From Streptomyces sp. NBC_00223 (GTDB lineage: Bacteria > Actinomycetota > Actinomycetes > Streptomycetales > Streptomycetaceae), in contig NZ_CP108109.1 in the NCBI RefSeq assembly GCF_036199905.1, positions 5,331,501 through 5,395,500 of the forward strand: 64,000 nucleotides of DNA. The letters run 5' to 3'. Of the stretch, positions 32,879 to 41,342 are shown in pieces. The notes beneath the pieces are model-generated. The model ran no database searches and had not been told where the DNA came from. It worked only from the letters and a program-made list of their open reading frames with translations. Numbering within the stretch: the first letter of the stretch is position 1; each line of letters starts with the position of its first letter. The position numbers were made by a program, and so were the translations under genes.

Positions 32879-34444
32879 ATGAATATGCAGAACGTGGTGC
32901 TGAGCACCCAGGGAGCCGTTGCCGAGGACGTCCTCGCCGTGGCCCGCCAGGACGCGACCGTCGTGCTGGGCGCCGAAGCCCTCGCGAGCATCGGCGCCGC
33001 CCGGGCCGTGATCGAAGCCCTCGCGGCCAAGCCGGAACCGGTCTACGGCGTCTCGACCGGCTTCGGCGCCCTGGCCGTCCGTCACATCAGCCCGGAACTG
33101 CGCGCCCAGCTCCAGCGCAGCCTCGTCCGCTCGCACGCCGCCGGCATGGGCCCGCGGGTCGAGCGCGAGGTCGTCCGCGCGCTGATGTTCCTGCGGCTCA
33201 AGACCCTCGCCTCCGGCCGTACCGGCGTCCGTCCCGTCGTCGCCGAGACGATGGCCGCCGTGCTCAACGCGGGCATCACCCCCGTCGTCCACGAGTACGG
33301 CTCGCTCGGCTGCTCCGGCGACCTCGCCCCCCTCGCGCACTGCGCCCTCGTGCTCATGGGCGAGGGCGAGGCGGAGGGTCCCGACGGTACGGTCCGCCCG
33401 GCCGCCGAACTCCTCGCCGAACACGGCATCGAGCCGGTCGAGCTGCGCGAGAAGGAGGGCCTGGCCCTCATCAACGGCACCGACGGCATGCTCGGCATGC
33501 TCGTGATGGCCTGCGCCGACCTGGCGAACCTCTTCACCGCCGCCGACATCACCGCCGCCCTCACCCTGGAGGCGCTGCTCGGCACCGCCAAGGTGCTCGC
33601 GCCCGAACTGCACACCATCCGCCCGCACCCCGGCCAGGCCGCCAGCGCCGAGAACATGCGCCGGGTCCTTGAGGGTTCCGGCCTGACCGGCCATCACCAG
33701 GACGACGCCCCGCGCGTGCAGGACGCGTACTCCGTGCGCTGCGCCCCCCAGGTGGCGGGCGCCGGCCGGGACACCCTCGCGCACGCCCGGCTGGTCGCCG
33801 ACCGCGAACTCGCCGCCGCCATCGACAACCCGGTCGTGCTGATCGACGGCCCCGACGGCGGCCGGGTCGAGTCGAACGGCAACTTCCACGGCGCGCCCGT
33901 CGGTTACGTCCTGGACTTCCTCGCCATCGCCGCCGCCGACCTGGGCTCCATCACCGAACGCCGTACCGACCGGCTGCTCGACCGGAACCGTTCGCACGGC
34001 CTGCCGCCGTTCCTCGCCGACGACCCGGGCGTGGACTCCGGTCTGATGATCGCTCAGTACACCCAGGCCGCGCTGGTCAGCGAGTTGAAGCGGCTGGCGG
34101 TCCCCGCGTCGGTCGACTCGATCCCGTCCTCCGCGATGCAGGAGGACCATGTCTCCATGGGCTGGTCGGCCGCGCGCAAGCTCCGTACCGCCGTGGACAA
34201 CCTGGCCCGGATCATCGCCATCGAGCTGTACACGGCCACCCGCGCGCTGGAGATCAGGACCACGGGCAGCGAACTGCGCCCGGCCCCGGCCACGGCGGCG
34301 GTGCTCGCGGCCGTACGGGATGCGGGCGTCCCCGGCTCCGGCCGGGACCGCTTCCTGACGCCGGATCTGGAGGCGGCCCACACCTTCGTACGGGAAGGCG
34401 CCCTGGTCCGGGCGGCCGAGAAGGTCACCGGACCGCTGGCGTGA
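32879..34444 (+). CDS. hutH: Histidine ammonia-lyase
   Basis: A 521-aa histidase that deaminates L-histidine to urocanate, the first step of histidine use. The electrophilic MIO cofactor forms from a triad that reads Cys-Ser-Gly here (GSLGCSGDLAPL) instead of the commoner Ala-Ser-Gly; the PROSITE pattern allows Cys and I recall the same triad in other streptomycete histidases. Other active-site parts are YGVSTGFGAL, HPGQ, QDAYSVRCAPQV and ESNGNFHG. Of three in-frame starts (GTG 32873, ATG 32879, ATG 32885) the second has AGGG about 9 nt upstream. It is monocistronic, as usual in Streptomyces. Confidence 0.95.
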   Translation: MNMQNVVLSTQGAVAEDVLAVARQDATVVLGAEALASIGAARAVIEALAAKPEPVYGVSTGFGALAVRHISPELRAQLQRSLVRSHAAGMGPRVEREVVRALMFLRLKTLASGRTGVRPVVAETMAAVLNAGITPVVHEYGSLGCSGDLAPLAHCALVLMGEGEAEGPDGTVRPAAELLAEHGIEPVELREKEGLALINGTDGMLGMLVMACADLANLFTAADITAALTLEALLGTAKVLAPELHTIRPHPGQAASAENMRRVLEGSGLTGHHQDDAPRVQDAYSVRCAPQVAGAGRDTLAHARLVADRELAAAIDNPVVLIDGPDGGRVESNGNFHGAPVGYVLDFLAIAAADLGSITERRTDRLLDRNRSHGLPPFLADDPGVDSGLMIAQYTQAALVSELKRLAVPASVDSIPSSAMQEDHVSMGWSAARKLRTAVDNLARIIAIELYTATRALEIRTTGSELRPAPATAAVLAAVRDAGVPGSGRDRFLTPDLEAAHTFVREGALVRAAEKVTGPLA

Positions 34445-34476
34445 GCGCCCGGGGACCGTTACGCCGTGACGGTCCG

Positions 34477-34746
34477 TCAGGCGGCGGCGTTCTCCCGGGC
34501 GCGGCGGCCGGCGTTGAGCACCAGGCCCGCGCCGGCCACCAGGAACGCCGCCCCACCGATCAGATACGGCGTGGTGTCGACGGCGCCGGTGTCGGCCAGG
34601 CCGAACTCCCCGGTGGACTGCGTGGTCGCCGAGGCCGGACGCGCGGCGGCCGGCCGGTCCGGGCTGGCGGACGCGGAGGGGACGAAGTACAGCGCGGCGA
34701 GCACGGCGGCGGCCGCGGCGGCGACATAAGGGCGGGACGATGCCAA
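34477..34746 (-). CDS. Small LAXTG sortase-E-type cell-wall protein
   Basis: An 89-aa exported protein: signal peptide (residues 1-28, cleavage near ASAS), a short Ala/Thr-rich mature part, then LADTG (50-54), a hydrophobic helix (60-78) and the positive tail GRRARE. This is the layout of substrates of class E sortases, which in Streptomyces recognise LAXTG. The mature chain would be only about 25 residues, so it may be a surface decoration or spacer peptide. The start is a TTG with AGGGAG 6 nt upstream, close to a miniature palindrome. Confidence 0.75.
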   Translation of the reverse strand: MASSRPYVAAAAAAVLAALYFVPSASASPDRPAAARPASATTQSTGEFGLADTGAVDTTPYLIGGAAFLVAGAGLVLNAGRRARENAAA

Positions 34747-34760
34747 CGGATCTCCCTGAG

Positions 34761-34797
34761 GGTGCCTCCCAGGGCGTGGGCACTGGGGGGAGGTGGG
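34761..34797. repeat. Miniature palindromic repeat in a divergent promoter region
   Basis: GGTGCCTCCC ... GGGGGGAGGTG resembles the element inside deoC (same outer GGTGCCTCCC and GGGAGGTG blocks). It lies 15 bp upstream of the TTG start of the LAXTG protein, in the region shared with the acidic-protein gene. Confidence 0.5.
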
Positions 34798-34877
34798 CGA
34801 CTTGACCGTGGGAGCCGATCGTAGTGACTTGGTGTGGCTCGTGGGAAGCGGGGTCGGGGCCGCTTACTCTCCGTGCC

Positions 34878-35327
34878 ATGAGCACTACTGAGATTCCCCG
34901 CGGCGACAGCGGCCCGCGGTACGTACGGCTACAGGCCGAACTGGTGCTGGAGGTGTCCGGCGCCGCGGAACTGCGCTCGGCGGCCCTCGCCCGCATCGGG
35001 GCCGACACCGCGATGCCCGCGCGCGAGCGCGGCCACGCCGAGGCGGCCGTCGGGAGCGACGAGTCGGAGGCGCTGGCGTACCTCGTGGACCCCGCCGACC
35101 TGATCACCCGCGTCCCGGGCGTCGAGCTGGTCCAGGCGTCCTGGTCGTGCGCCCACACCGAGTACGACCCCGACGAGGAGTGGAACCCTGACGCCGACGA
35201 CTCGGACGACGACTCGGACGACGACTCGGACGACGATCCGGACGAGGACGATCCGGAACTGGACGATCTCGATTCGGACGAACGTTCGGAGCGTACCCGC
35301 CTCAATGCCGAGGGCTGGCGGCCATAA
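34878..35327 (+). CDS. Hypothetical protein with acidic Asp/Ser repeat tail
   Basis: A 149-aa protein conserved at this place. The first 100 residues look like a compact alpha/beta domain (RYVRLQAELVLEVSGAAELR, ITRVPGVELVQASWS). The C-terminal third is dominated by Asp, with three 12-bp DNA repeats (GACTCGGACGAC, 35198-35235) giving DSDD units. Acidic repeats of this sort often bind cations or vary in copy number. No function is recognised. The start ATG follows GTGCC without a strong ribosome site. Confidence 0.65.
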   Translation: MSTTEIPRGDSGPRYVRLQAELVLEVSGAAELRSAALARIGADTAMPARERGHAEAAVGSDESEALAYLVDPADLITRVPGVELVQASWSCAHTEYDPDEEWNPDADDSDDDSDDDSDDDPDEDDPELDDLDSDERSERTRLNAEGWRP

Positions 35328-35350
35328 GCCTCTGACCTGCACGGACGCGG

Positions 35351-35378
35351 CGCCCCCGGCCTGATTTCGCCGGGGGCG
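35351..35378 (+). terminator. Terminator hairpin after the acidic protein
   Basis: CGCCCCCGGC and GCCGGGGGCG form a perfect 10-bp stem around the 8-nt loop CTGATTTC, 24 bp after the stop codon. Confidence 0.75.
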
Positions 35379-35500
35379 TCGCGCGTGGTAAAGCCCACAA
35401 TTCCGGCATGAGGGGACGTAACCGCGGCCGAGCCTGTTTCCATGGGTACGGACGAAGCTCGCGTACCCCCGTGGGCGACCCCAGGTCATTGGAGAGATGT

Positions 35501-36928
35501 GTGACTCCGCCCCAAAACGGAAAAGCTCCCACACCCGCCCCTCGTAACCCGAGGTCCCTGTTCACCCGTCGCCGTACGCTCACGGCGATCGCGGTGCTGA
35601 TGGGGGGCACGGTCGCGCTCACGGCCTGCGGGCACAGCGGGGGCGGCGCCGAGGGGAAGGCCGCGACCTCCTCGTCGCCCACCACCGCGAGCGGGACGTC
35701 CCCGACCTCCTCCTCGCCTTCCCCCTCCCCCTCCTCGCCCTCGCCCTCGCCCTCGCCCTCGCCCTCGGCCACCGCCACCGCGGAGAAGAAGGCCCAGGCC
35801 CGCGAGGACGCGAACGCCGCCAAGCACACCTCGGACGCGAAGATCACCATCTCGCCGAAGGCGGGCACCACCCAGGCGAGGGTGGCGAACGGCGCCAAGG
35901 TCACCGTCACCGGCGGCACCCTGACCTCCGTCACCATGACGTCCAAGGCCACCGGCCACCGGATCGCCGGGTCCATCTCCGCCGACCGCACCAGCTGGAA
36001 GCCGGACGTCACGCTGGCCCGCGGCACCCAGTACACGATCGCTGCTGCCGCCACCGACTCCCACGGCCGGCCCGCCGCCACGAACGCCACCTTCGCGACC
36101 GCCTCCGCCGTCGACACCTTCGTCGGCTACTTCACCCCCGAGGACGGCTCGACCGTCGGCGTGGGCATGCCGGTCTCGATCAACTTCAACAAGGCGATAT
36201 CGAACGCCGACCGGGCCGCCGTGCAGCGGGCCGTGATCGTGCAGTCCAGCAGCGGTCAGCAGGTCGTCGGCCACTGGTTCAGCTCCACCCGGCTCGACCT
36301 GCGGCCGCAGCAGTACTGGCAGGCCGGCTCGCATGTCTCCCTGACCCTGCGGCTCAGCGGTGTCGAGGGCGCGCCCGCCACGTACGGCGTGCAGAACAAG
36401 ACGGTCAGCTTCGACGTGGGCCGCTCCCAGGTCTCCACGGTCGACACCAGGACCGACCTGATGACCGTCGTCCGCGACGGCCAGGTGATCAGGACCCTGC
36501 CCGTCTCCGCGGGCGCGGACGGCCACAGCACGTACAACGGCCAGATGGTGATCTCGGAGAAGGACAAGACCACCCGGATGAACGGGGCCACGGTCGGCTT
36601 CACCGACGACGACGGCAAGGGCGAGTACGACATCCCCGACGTGCCGCACGCCATGCGGCTGAGCAGCTCCGGGACGTTCATCCACGGCAACTACTGGGGT
36701 GACCCGTCGATCTTCGGCAAGGTCAACACCAGCCACGGCTGCATCGGGCTGAGCGACACCAAGGGCGGCAACGACCCGAACACGCCCGCCGCCTGGTTCT
36801 TCGACCACTCGATGACCGGCGACGTCGTGATCGTCAAGGACTCCAAGGACCGTACGGTCCAGCCGGACAACGGGCTCAACGGCTGGAACATGTCGTGGAG
36901 CGCGTGGTTGGCCGGGTCCGCGCTGTAA
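35501..36928 (+). CDS. L,D-transpeptidase lipoprotein (YkuD family)
   Basis: A 475-aa exported enzyme that makes 3-3 cross-links in peptidoglycan. The signal peptide ends in the lipobox LTAC (Cys43), so it is membrane-anchored on the outside. Then come a Ser/Pro-rich spacer (residues 50-90), an immunoglobulin-like pair of domains (about 110-290), and the YkuD catalytic domain with HGNYWGD (His395) and SHGCIGLS (Ser411, His412, Cys414). A C-terminal W-rich end matches the mycobacterial LdtMt2 type. The GTG start has GGAGAG 4 nt upstream; an ATG 93 bp earlier lacks a site. Confidence 0.93.
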   Translation: MTPPQNGKAPTPAPRNPRSLFTRRRTLTAIAVLMGGTVALTACGHSGGGAEGKAATSSSPTTASGTSPTSSSPSPSPSSPSPSPSPSPSATATAEKKAQAREDANAAKHTSDAKITISPKAGTTQARVANGAKVTVTGGTLTSVTMTSKATGHRIAGSISADRTSWKPDVTLARGTQYTIAAAATDSHGRPAATNATFATASAVDTFVGYFTPEDGSTVGVGMPVSINFNKAISNADRAAVQRAVIVQSSSGQQVVGHWFSSTRLDLRPQQYWQAGSHVSLTLRLSGVEGAPATYGVQNKTVSFDVGRSQVSTVDTRTDLMTVVRDGQVIRTLPVSAGADGHSTYNGQMVISEKDKTTRMNGATVGFTDDDGKGEYDIPDVPHAMRLSSSGTFIHGNYWGDPSIFGKVNTSHGCIGLSDTKGGNDPNTPAAWFFDHSMTGDVVIVKDSKDRTVQPDNGLNGWNMSWSAWLAGSAL

Positions 36929-36977
36929 CGGGTCCGCTGGTAGCGGCTCCGCAGGTCCCGCTCAGCCGGTCAGCCCG

Positions 36978-38183
36978 TCAGCCCTCATCGGGTTTGTGTA
37001 TCCAGCTCCCCGGATCGTCGAGCACCGTCCGTACGGCGCTGTAGGCCGCGCCGCGCAGGACGCCGTCACGGCCGAGGCGTGAGGTGACCACGTCCTCCGG
37101 CCGCCACTGGCGGTCGGTGACGCGGTCGGCCAGCTCACGGCGGACGCCCGGCAGCAGCCAGGGGGCCAGGTCCGCCAGCGGGCCGCCGACCACCACGGCC
37201 TGCGGGTCGAGCAGATTCACCGCGCCGCTCAGGGCGATGCCCAGGGCGGCGCCGGCCTCTTCCAGGGCGCGCACGGCCGCGGGGTCACCGGCCGCCGCGG
37301 CGGTGCGCAACGCCGTGGGGCTTCCCGATCCCGCCGCCCTGAGCAGGGCCTTCTCGCCCGCGTACGTCTCCAGGCAGCCGTGGGCGCCGCACGAGCACAG
37401 CGGGCCGTCCGGCCGTACGGGGACATGGCCCAGCTCGCCCGCGAAGCCTCGGGCACCGCGGAACAGCCGGCCCTCCACGACGAGGGCGGCGCCGATGCCG
37501 ATCTCGGCCGAGACATGGACGAAGTCGGCGATCCGGCCGGTGCGGGTGGCGTGGCCGCCGAGCCAGAGTTCGGCCAGCGCGCCGAGATTCGCCTCGTTCT
37601 CGACCTCGATGACGCCGACGGCCTCGTCCGTGTCCTGGGCGAGGGCCGCCGCCACGTCGACGTTCTCCCAGCCGAGGTTGGGGGCGCGCAGGACGGTGCC
37701 GCGGTCGTGGCCGACCAGGCCGGGGACGGCGACCGTCGTACCGACCGGGTGCAGCCGCTTCTCCCGGGCCTCCGCGGTGACCCGGGCGGTCAGCCCGGCG
37801 AGTTCCGCGAGGACCGAGGGCGCGGGCCGGCCGCGGTTCGCCGAGGGGGCCTCGGCGCGGCAGCGGACCTCGCCGCGCAGATCGACCACGCACGCGGCGA
37901 GGTGGTCGACGCCGATCTCCGCGCCGACGCCCGCGGGGCCTGTCGTGCTCAGGGCGAGGGCGGTGCCAGGGCGGCCGACCGTGCCGGGGCGCTGCGCGCC
38001 GCGCTCCTCCAGCAGGCCGGCGGCGAGGAGTTCGTCCACGAGCGTCGAGACGGTGGCCCGGGTGAGGCCGATCTGCGCGGCGGTGGTGGCTCTGGTGAGG
38101 CTGTCGCCCGCGGCGAGGGCTTGCATGACCAGGGCGAGGTTGCGGTGGCGCAGGGCGGATTGGGCGCCTGTGCGTTTGGTCAC
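36978..38183 (-). CDS. ROK-family repressor, probably XylR
   Basis: A 401-aa ROK repressor: N-terminal winged helix (residues 10-70, LTRATVSTLVDELLAAGLLEE) followed by a sugar-kinase-like domain with EIGIGAALVVEGRLFRGARG and the zinc motif GPLCSCGAHGCLETYAG. It lies just after xylB on the same strand and next to xylA, so it most probably represses the xylose genes and is relieved by xylose. The GTG start (VTKRTGAQ) has AAGGTGA 8 nt upstream. Confidence 0.85.
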   Translation of the reverse strand: MTKRTGAQSALRHRNLALVMQALAAGDSLTRATTAAQIGLTRATVSTLVDELLAAGLLEERGAQRPGTVGRPGTALALSTTGPAGVGAEIGVDHLAACVVDLRGEVRCRAEAPSANRGRPAPSVLAELAGLTARVTAEAREKRLHPVGTTVAVPGLVGHDRGTVLRAPNLGWENVDVAAALAQDTDEAVGVIEVENEANLGALAELWLGGHATRTGRIADFVHVSAEIGIGAALVVEGRLFRGARGFAGELGHVPVRPDGPLCSCGAHGCLETYAGEKALLRAAGSGSPTALRTAAAAGDPAAVRALEEAGAALGIALSGAVNLLDPQAVVVGGPLADLAPWLLPGVRRELADRVTDRQWRPEDVVTSRLGRDGVLRGAAYSAVRTVLDDPGSWIHKPDEG

Positions 38184-38326
38184 GGAGTCACCTTTCGCTT
38201 GTCCTCGCCGCCGCCTCCAGTATGTGGCCGCGGCCCCCCGCACCTGCCTCGCCCGCCCGCCTGTCGGCGGCTGTTCGGCTCGCACAACCGGGGCGGGCGG
38301 GGAAACAGAGCCCCACGCAGTGGGCG

Positions 38327-39757
38327 CTAGCGTGCCGACGCCAGGGGAAGAGCCGACGCCAGGCGTGCGAGCGTCTCGTCGTCGCGCGGGACAGCCTGAT
38401 GCACCGCCCCCTCCGTCGTCGCCCAGCGCGCGGCGACCTCCACCGCCGCCTCCCCCGTCACCAGCGCAGCGGCCTGCGCCGCCGCCCCGAGTGCCACCAA
38501 CTCCCGCGCGGCGGGCACCCGTACGGCACGCCCCGAAAGCCTCAGCACCGTACGCAGCCACGCGGCTCCCCGCGCCCCGCCCCCGATGAGCAGCAGCGGC
38601 TCCGCCTTAGCCGGGTCGGCGGTCCCGTCCACCGCCAGCACCTCGTCGAGCGCGGCCAGCAGCGCGAACACGGCCCCGTCGTACGCGCCCTGGAGGATCT
38701 GGCCCGCGGTCGTCTCGTGCCGCAGCCCGGTCAACAGCCCCGAGGCGTAAGGGAGGTTGGGGGTGCGCTCCCCGTCGAGGAAGGGGAGGAAGGCGACCGA
38801 GCCGCCGGGCTCGACCTCCTCGCGGTCGCGGCCGAGCAGCGCGGCCACCTTGTCGACCGCGAGCGTGCAGTTCAGCGTGCAGGCCAGCGGCAGCCAGCCG
38901 CCGTCGGCCGCGGCGAACCCGGCGACCGTACCCGTGGCGTCCGTCGGCCGCCGCCGGGCGACCGCGTACACCGTGCCCGACGTGCCGAGGCTCAGCACGG
39001 CCTGGCCGGGGGTGAGCCCGAGGCCGAGCGCGGCGGCCGCGTTGTCACCGGTCCCGGCGCCGACCAGGGCGCCCGCGCGCAGCGGCAGCCCGTCCCTTAC
39101 GGTCCCGGCCGCCTGACCGGGCCCGAGCACGGCCGGCAGCAGCTCGGGGTCGAGACCGGCCGCGGACAGCAGCGTCTCGTCGTACTCCTCGGTGTCCGAG
39201 CGCCACCAGCCCGTGCCCGACACGTCCCCGCGGTCGGTGACCGCGGCGCCGGAGAGCCGTTCGGTGAGGAAGTCGTGGGGGAGCCGTACGCCCTTCGCGG
39301 CGGCGGCCACCTCCGGTTCGTGCTCGGCCAGCCAGGCCCACTTGGAGATCGTGAAGCTGGCGCCCGGCACCGAGCCGAAGCGGTCGGCCCACCACTGGGC
39401 GCCGTGCCGTTCGACCAGCGCGGCGGCCTGCGGCGCGGACCGTACGTCGTTCCAGAGCAGGGAGGGCCGCAGCGCCCGGCCCTGTCCGTCGAGCACGACC
39501 AGGCCGTGCTGCTGGCCGCCGACCGAGACCGCCTCGGCGCGGGCCGCGTAGTCGCCGATCTGCCCGAGCGCCGACTCCAGCGCCTGCCACCAGACCTCGG
39601 GGTCGGTCTCGCGCCCCGCGCCCGTGCTGACTGTGTGCGGGGCCTGCCCGGACGCCAGTACGGCTCCGCTGGCGACGTCGACCGCCAGCACCTTGGTGGA
39701 CTGCGTGGAGCTGTCGACGCCGAGTACGACGGGTCCGTCCGACCCCTGTGCCGCCAT
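38327..39757 (-). CDS. xylB: Xylulokinase
   Basis: A 476-aa FGGY-family kinase that phosphorylates D-xylulose with ATP. The N-terminus VLGVDSSTQSTKVLAVD is the phosphate-1 motif. GAGTGDNAAAALGLG and SLGTSGTVYA form the ATP and adenosine regions, and GGGARGAAWLRTVLRLSG is the C-terminal ATP motif. It is divergent from xylA (103-bp promoter region) and followed by the ROK regulator. The start is the ATG before AAQGSDGPV, with AAAGGA 11 nt upstream. Confidence 0.94.
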   Translation of the reverse strand: MAAQGSDGPVVLGVDSSTQSTKVLAVDVASGAVLASGQAPHTVSTGAGRETDPEVWWQALESALGQIGDYAARAEAVSVGGQQHGLVVLDGQGRALRPSLLWNDVRSAPQAAALVERHGAQWWADRFGSVPGASFTISKWAWLAEHEPEVAAAAKGVRLPHDFLTERLSGAAVTDRGDVSGTGWWRSDTEEYDETLLSAAGLDPELLPAVLGPGQAAGTVRDGLPLRAGALVGAGTGDNAAAALGLGLTPGQAVLSLGTSGTVYAVARRRPTDATGTVAGFAAADGGWLPLACTLNCTLAVDKVAALLGRDREEVEPGGSVAFLPFLDGERTPNLPYASGLLTGLRHETTAGQILQGAYDGAVFALLAALDEVLAVDGTADPAKAEPLLLIGGGARGAAWLRTVLRLSGRAVRVPAARELVALGAAAQAAALVTGEAAVEVAARWATTEGAVHQAVPRDDETLARLASALPLASAR

Positions 39758-39823
39758 GTGATCCCGGTCCTTTCTGGAGGTCCTTCGGAGGTTGCCACTT
39801 CCCATCATCGGTCTCGCATACTA

Positions 39824-39846
39824 ATTTGTTCAACAGTCTGACGAAT
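39824..39846. promoter_or_regulatory. Candidate XylR operator in the xylA-xylB intergenic region
   Basis: An imperfect 23-bp inverted repeat (half-sites ATTTGTT and GACGAAT, 5 of 7 positions complementary) lies in an AT-rich patch 15 bp before the xylA start. TTGCCA (39792-39797) and CATACT (39817-39822) upstream could be the xylA -35/-10, which would put the repeat over the transcription start, as expected for a repressor site. Confidence 0.5.
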
Positions 39847-39860
39847 AGGAGCCGACCCCC

Positions 39861-41042
39861 ATGACTTCCGAGACCCACCTCACCCCGGCCCCCGAGCACA
39901 AGTTCACCTTCGGCCTGTGGACGGTCGGCTGGCAGGGCCGCGACCCGTTCGGCGACGCCACGCGCGCGCCGCTCGACCCGGTCGAGTCCGTCAACCGGCT
40001 GGCCGAGCTGGGCGCGTACGGCGTGACCTTCCACGACGACGACCTGATCCCCTTCGGGTCCTCCGACGCCGAGCGCGACGGCCACATCAAGCGCTTCCGG
40101 CAGGCGCTGGACAGCACCGGCCTGACCGTCCCGATGGCCACGACCAACCTCTTCACCCACCCCGTCTTCAAGGACGGCGCCTTCACCGCGAACGACCGGG
40201 ACGTCCGCCGCTTCGCGCTGCGCAAGACCATCCGCAACATCGACCTGGCCGTCGAGCTGGGCGCCAAGGTCTATGTCGCCTGGGGCGGCCGTGAGGGCGC
40301 GGAGTCCGGCGCCGCCAAGGACGTACGGGCCGCGCTGGACCGGATGAAGGAAGCCTTCGACATCCTCGGCGACTACGTGACCGAGCAGGGCTACGACCTG
40401 CGGTTCGCCGTCGAGCCCAAGCCGAACGAGCCGCGCGGCGACATCCTGCTGCCGACCGTCGGCCACGCGCTGGCGTTCATCAACGAGCTGGCCCGCCCCG
40501 AGCTCGTCGGCGTCAACCCCGAGGTCGGCCACGAGCAGATGGCCGGGCTGAACTTCCCGCACGGCATCGCCCAGGCGCTGTGGCACGGCAAGCTCTTCCA
40601 CATCGACCTCAACGGCCAGACCGGCATCAAGTACGACCAGGACCTGCGCTTCGGCGCCGGCGACCTGCGTTCCGCCTTCTGGCTGGTCGACCTGCTGGAG
40701 AGCGCCGGCTACGAGGGCCCGCGGCACTTCGACTTCAAGCCGCCGCGTACCGAGGACACCGAGGGCGTGTGGGCGTCGGCGGCCGGCTGCATGCGCAACT
40801 ACCTGATCCTCAAGGAGCGGTCCGCGGCCTTCCGCGCCGACCCCGAGGTGCAGGAGGCGCTGCGCGCGTCCCGGCTGCACGAGCTGGCGCAGCCCACGCT
40901 CGGCGAGGGCGAGACGCTGGCCGGGCTGCTCGCGGACCGCGGCGCGTTCGAGGACTTCGACCCGGAGGCCGCCGCGGCCCGCGGGATGGGCTTCGAGCAC
41001 CTCGACCAGCTGGCGATGGACCACCTGCTCGGCGCGCGGTAA
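39861..41042 (+). CDS. xylA: Xylose isomerase
   Basis: A 393-aa D-xylose (glucose) isomerase interconverting D-xylose and D-xylulose with two divalent metals. It matches the actinobacterial class I enzyme throughout: FTFGLWTVGWQGRDPFG, the catalytic His in GVTFHDDDL, the metal ligands in EPKPNEPRGD and NPEVGHEQMAGLNFP, and HIDLNGQTG. AGGAG lies 10 nt before the ATG. With xylB and the ROK repressor it forms a complete intracellular xylose module; no transporter gene is in this window. Confidence 0.97.
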   Translation: MTSETHLTPAPEHKFTFGLWTVGWQGRDPFGDATRAPLDPVESVNRLAELGAYGVTFHDDDLIPFGSSDAERDGHIKRFRQALDSTGLTVPMATTNLFTHPVFKDGAFTANDRDVRRFALRKTIRNIDLAVELGAKVYVAWGGREGAESGAAKDVRAALDRMKEAFDILGDYVTEQGYDLRFAVEPKPNEPRGDILLPTVGHALAFINELARPELVGVNPEVGHEQMAGLNFPHGIAQALWHGKLFHIDLNGQTGIKYDQDLRFGAGDLRSAFWLVDLLESAGYEGPRHFDFKPPRTEDTEGVWASAAGCMRNYLILKERSAAFRADPEVQEALRASRLHELAQPTLGEGETLAGLLADRGAFEDFDPEAAAARGMGFEHLDQLAMDHLLGAR

Positions 41043-41342
41043 GTCGTAGTCGCCGAGGGGTGCTTCCGGGGTGCTCGGGGTGCTTTGCGCGCGGTAGCCG
41101 CCGCGCCAGCATTCCGGACGGAGCTGGGAGAGGGCTGTGAACCACCCGTGGTGAGCCTGTTCATGGCGGGTCCGAACGGAAACTCACCCGCGTGTCATTT
41201 CCACGCTTTCGTTCTCACTGCCCTCTCACACCCGCCTCACCACAACGTCATTGCCGATTCCTAGCGTTGCGCGGCAGCGGGGTGGAGGTGGACGCGAACC
41301 TCACCCGCGTCCCCTCCACCCCCTGCCACCACGAGGATTCGG
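41043..41342. other. 300-bp intergenic region before the ABC exporter
   Basis: After the xylA stop there is a comparatively AT-richer stretch (41180-41270: CGTGTCATTTCCACG, CCTCACCACAACGTCATTGCC) that probably contains the promoter of the exporter operon. GGTGGAGGTGG follows. I could not assign boxes confidently and found no gene or hairpin of note. Confidence 0.4.
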
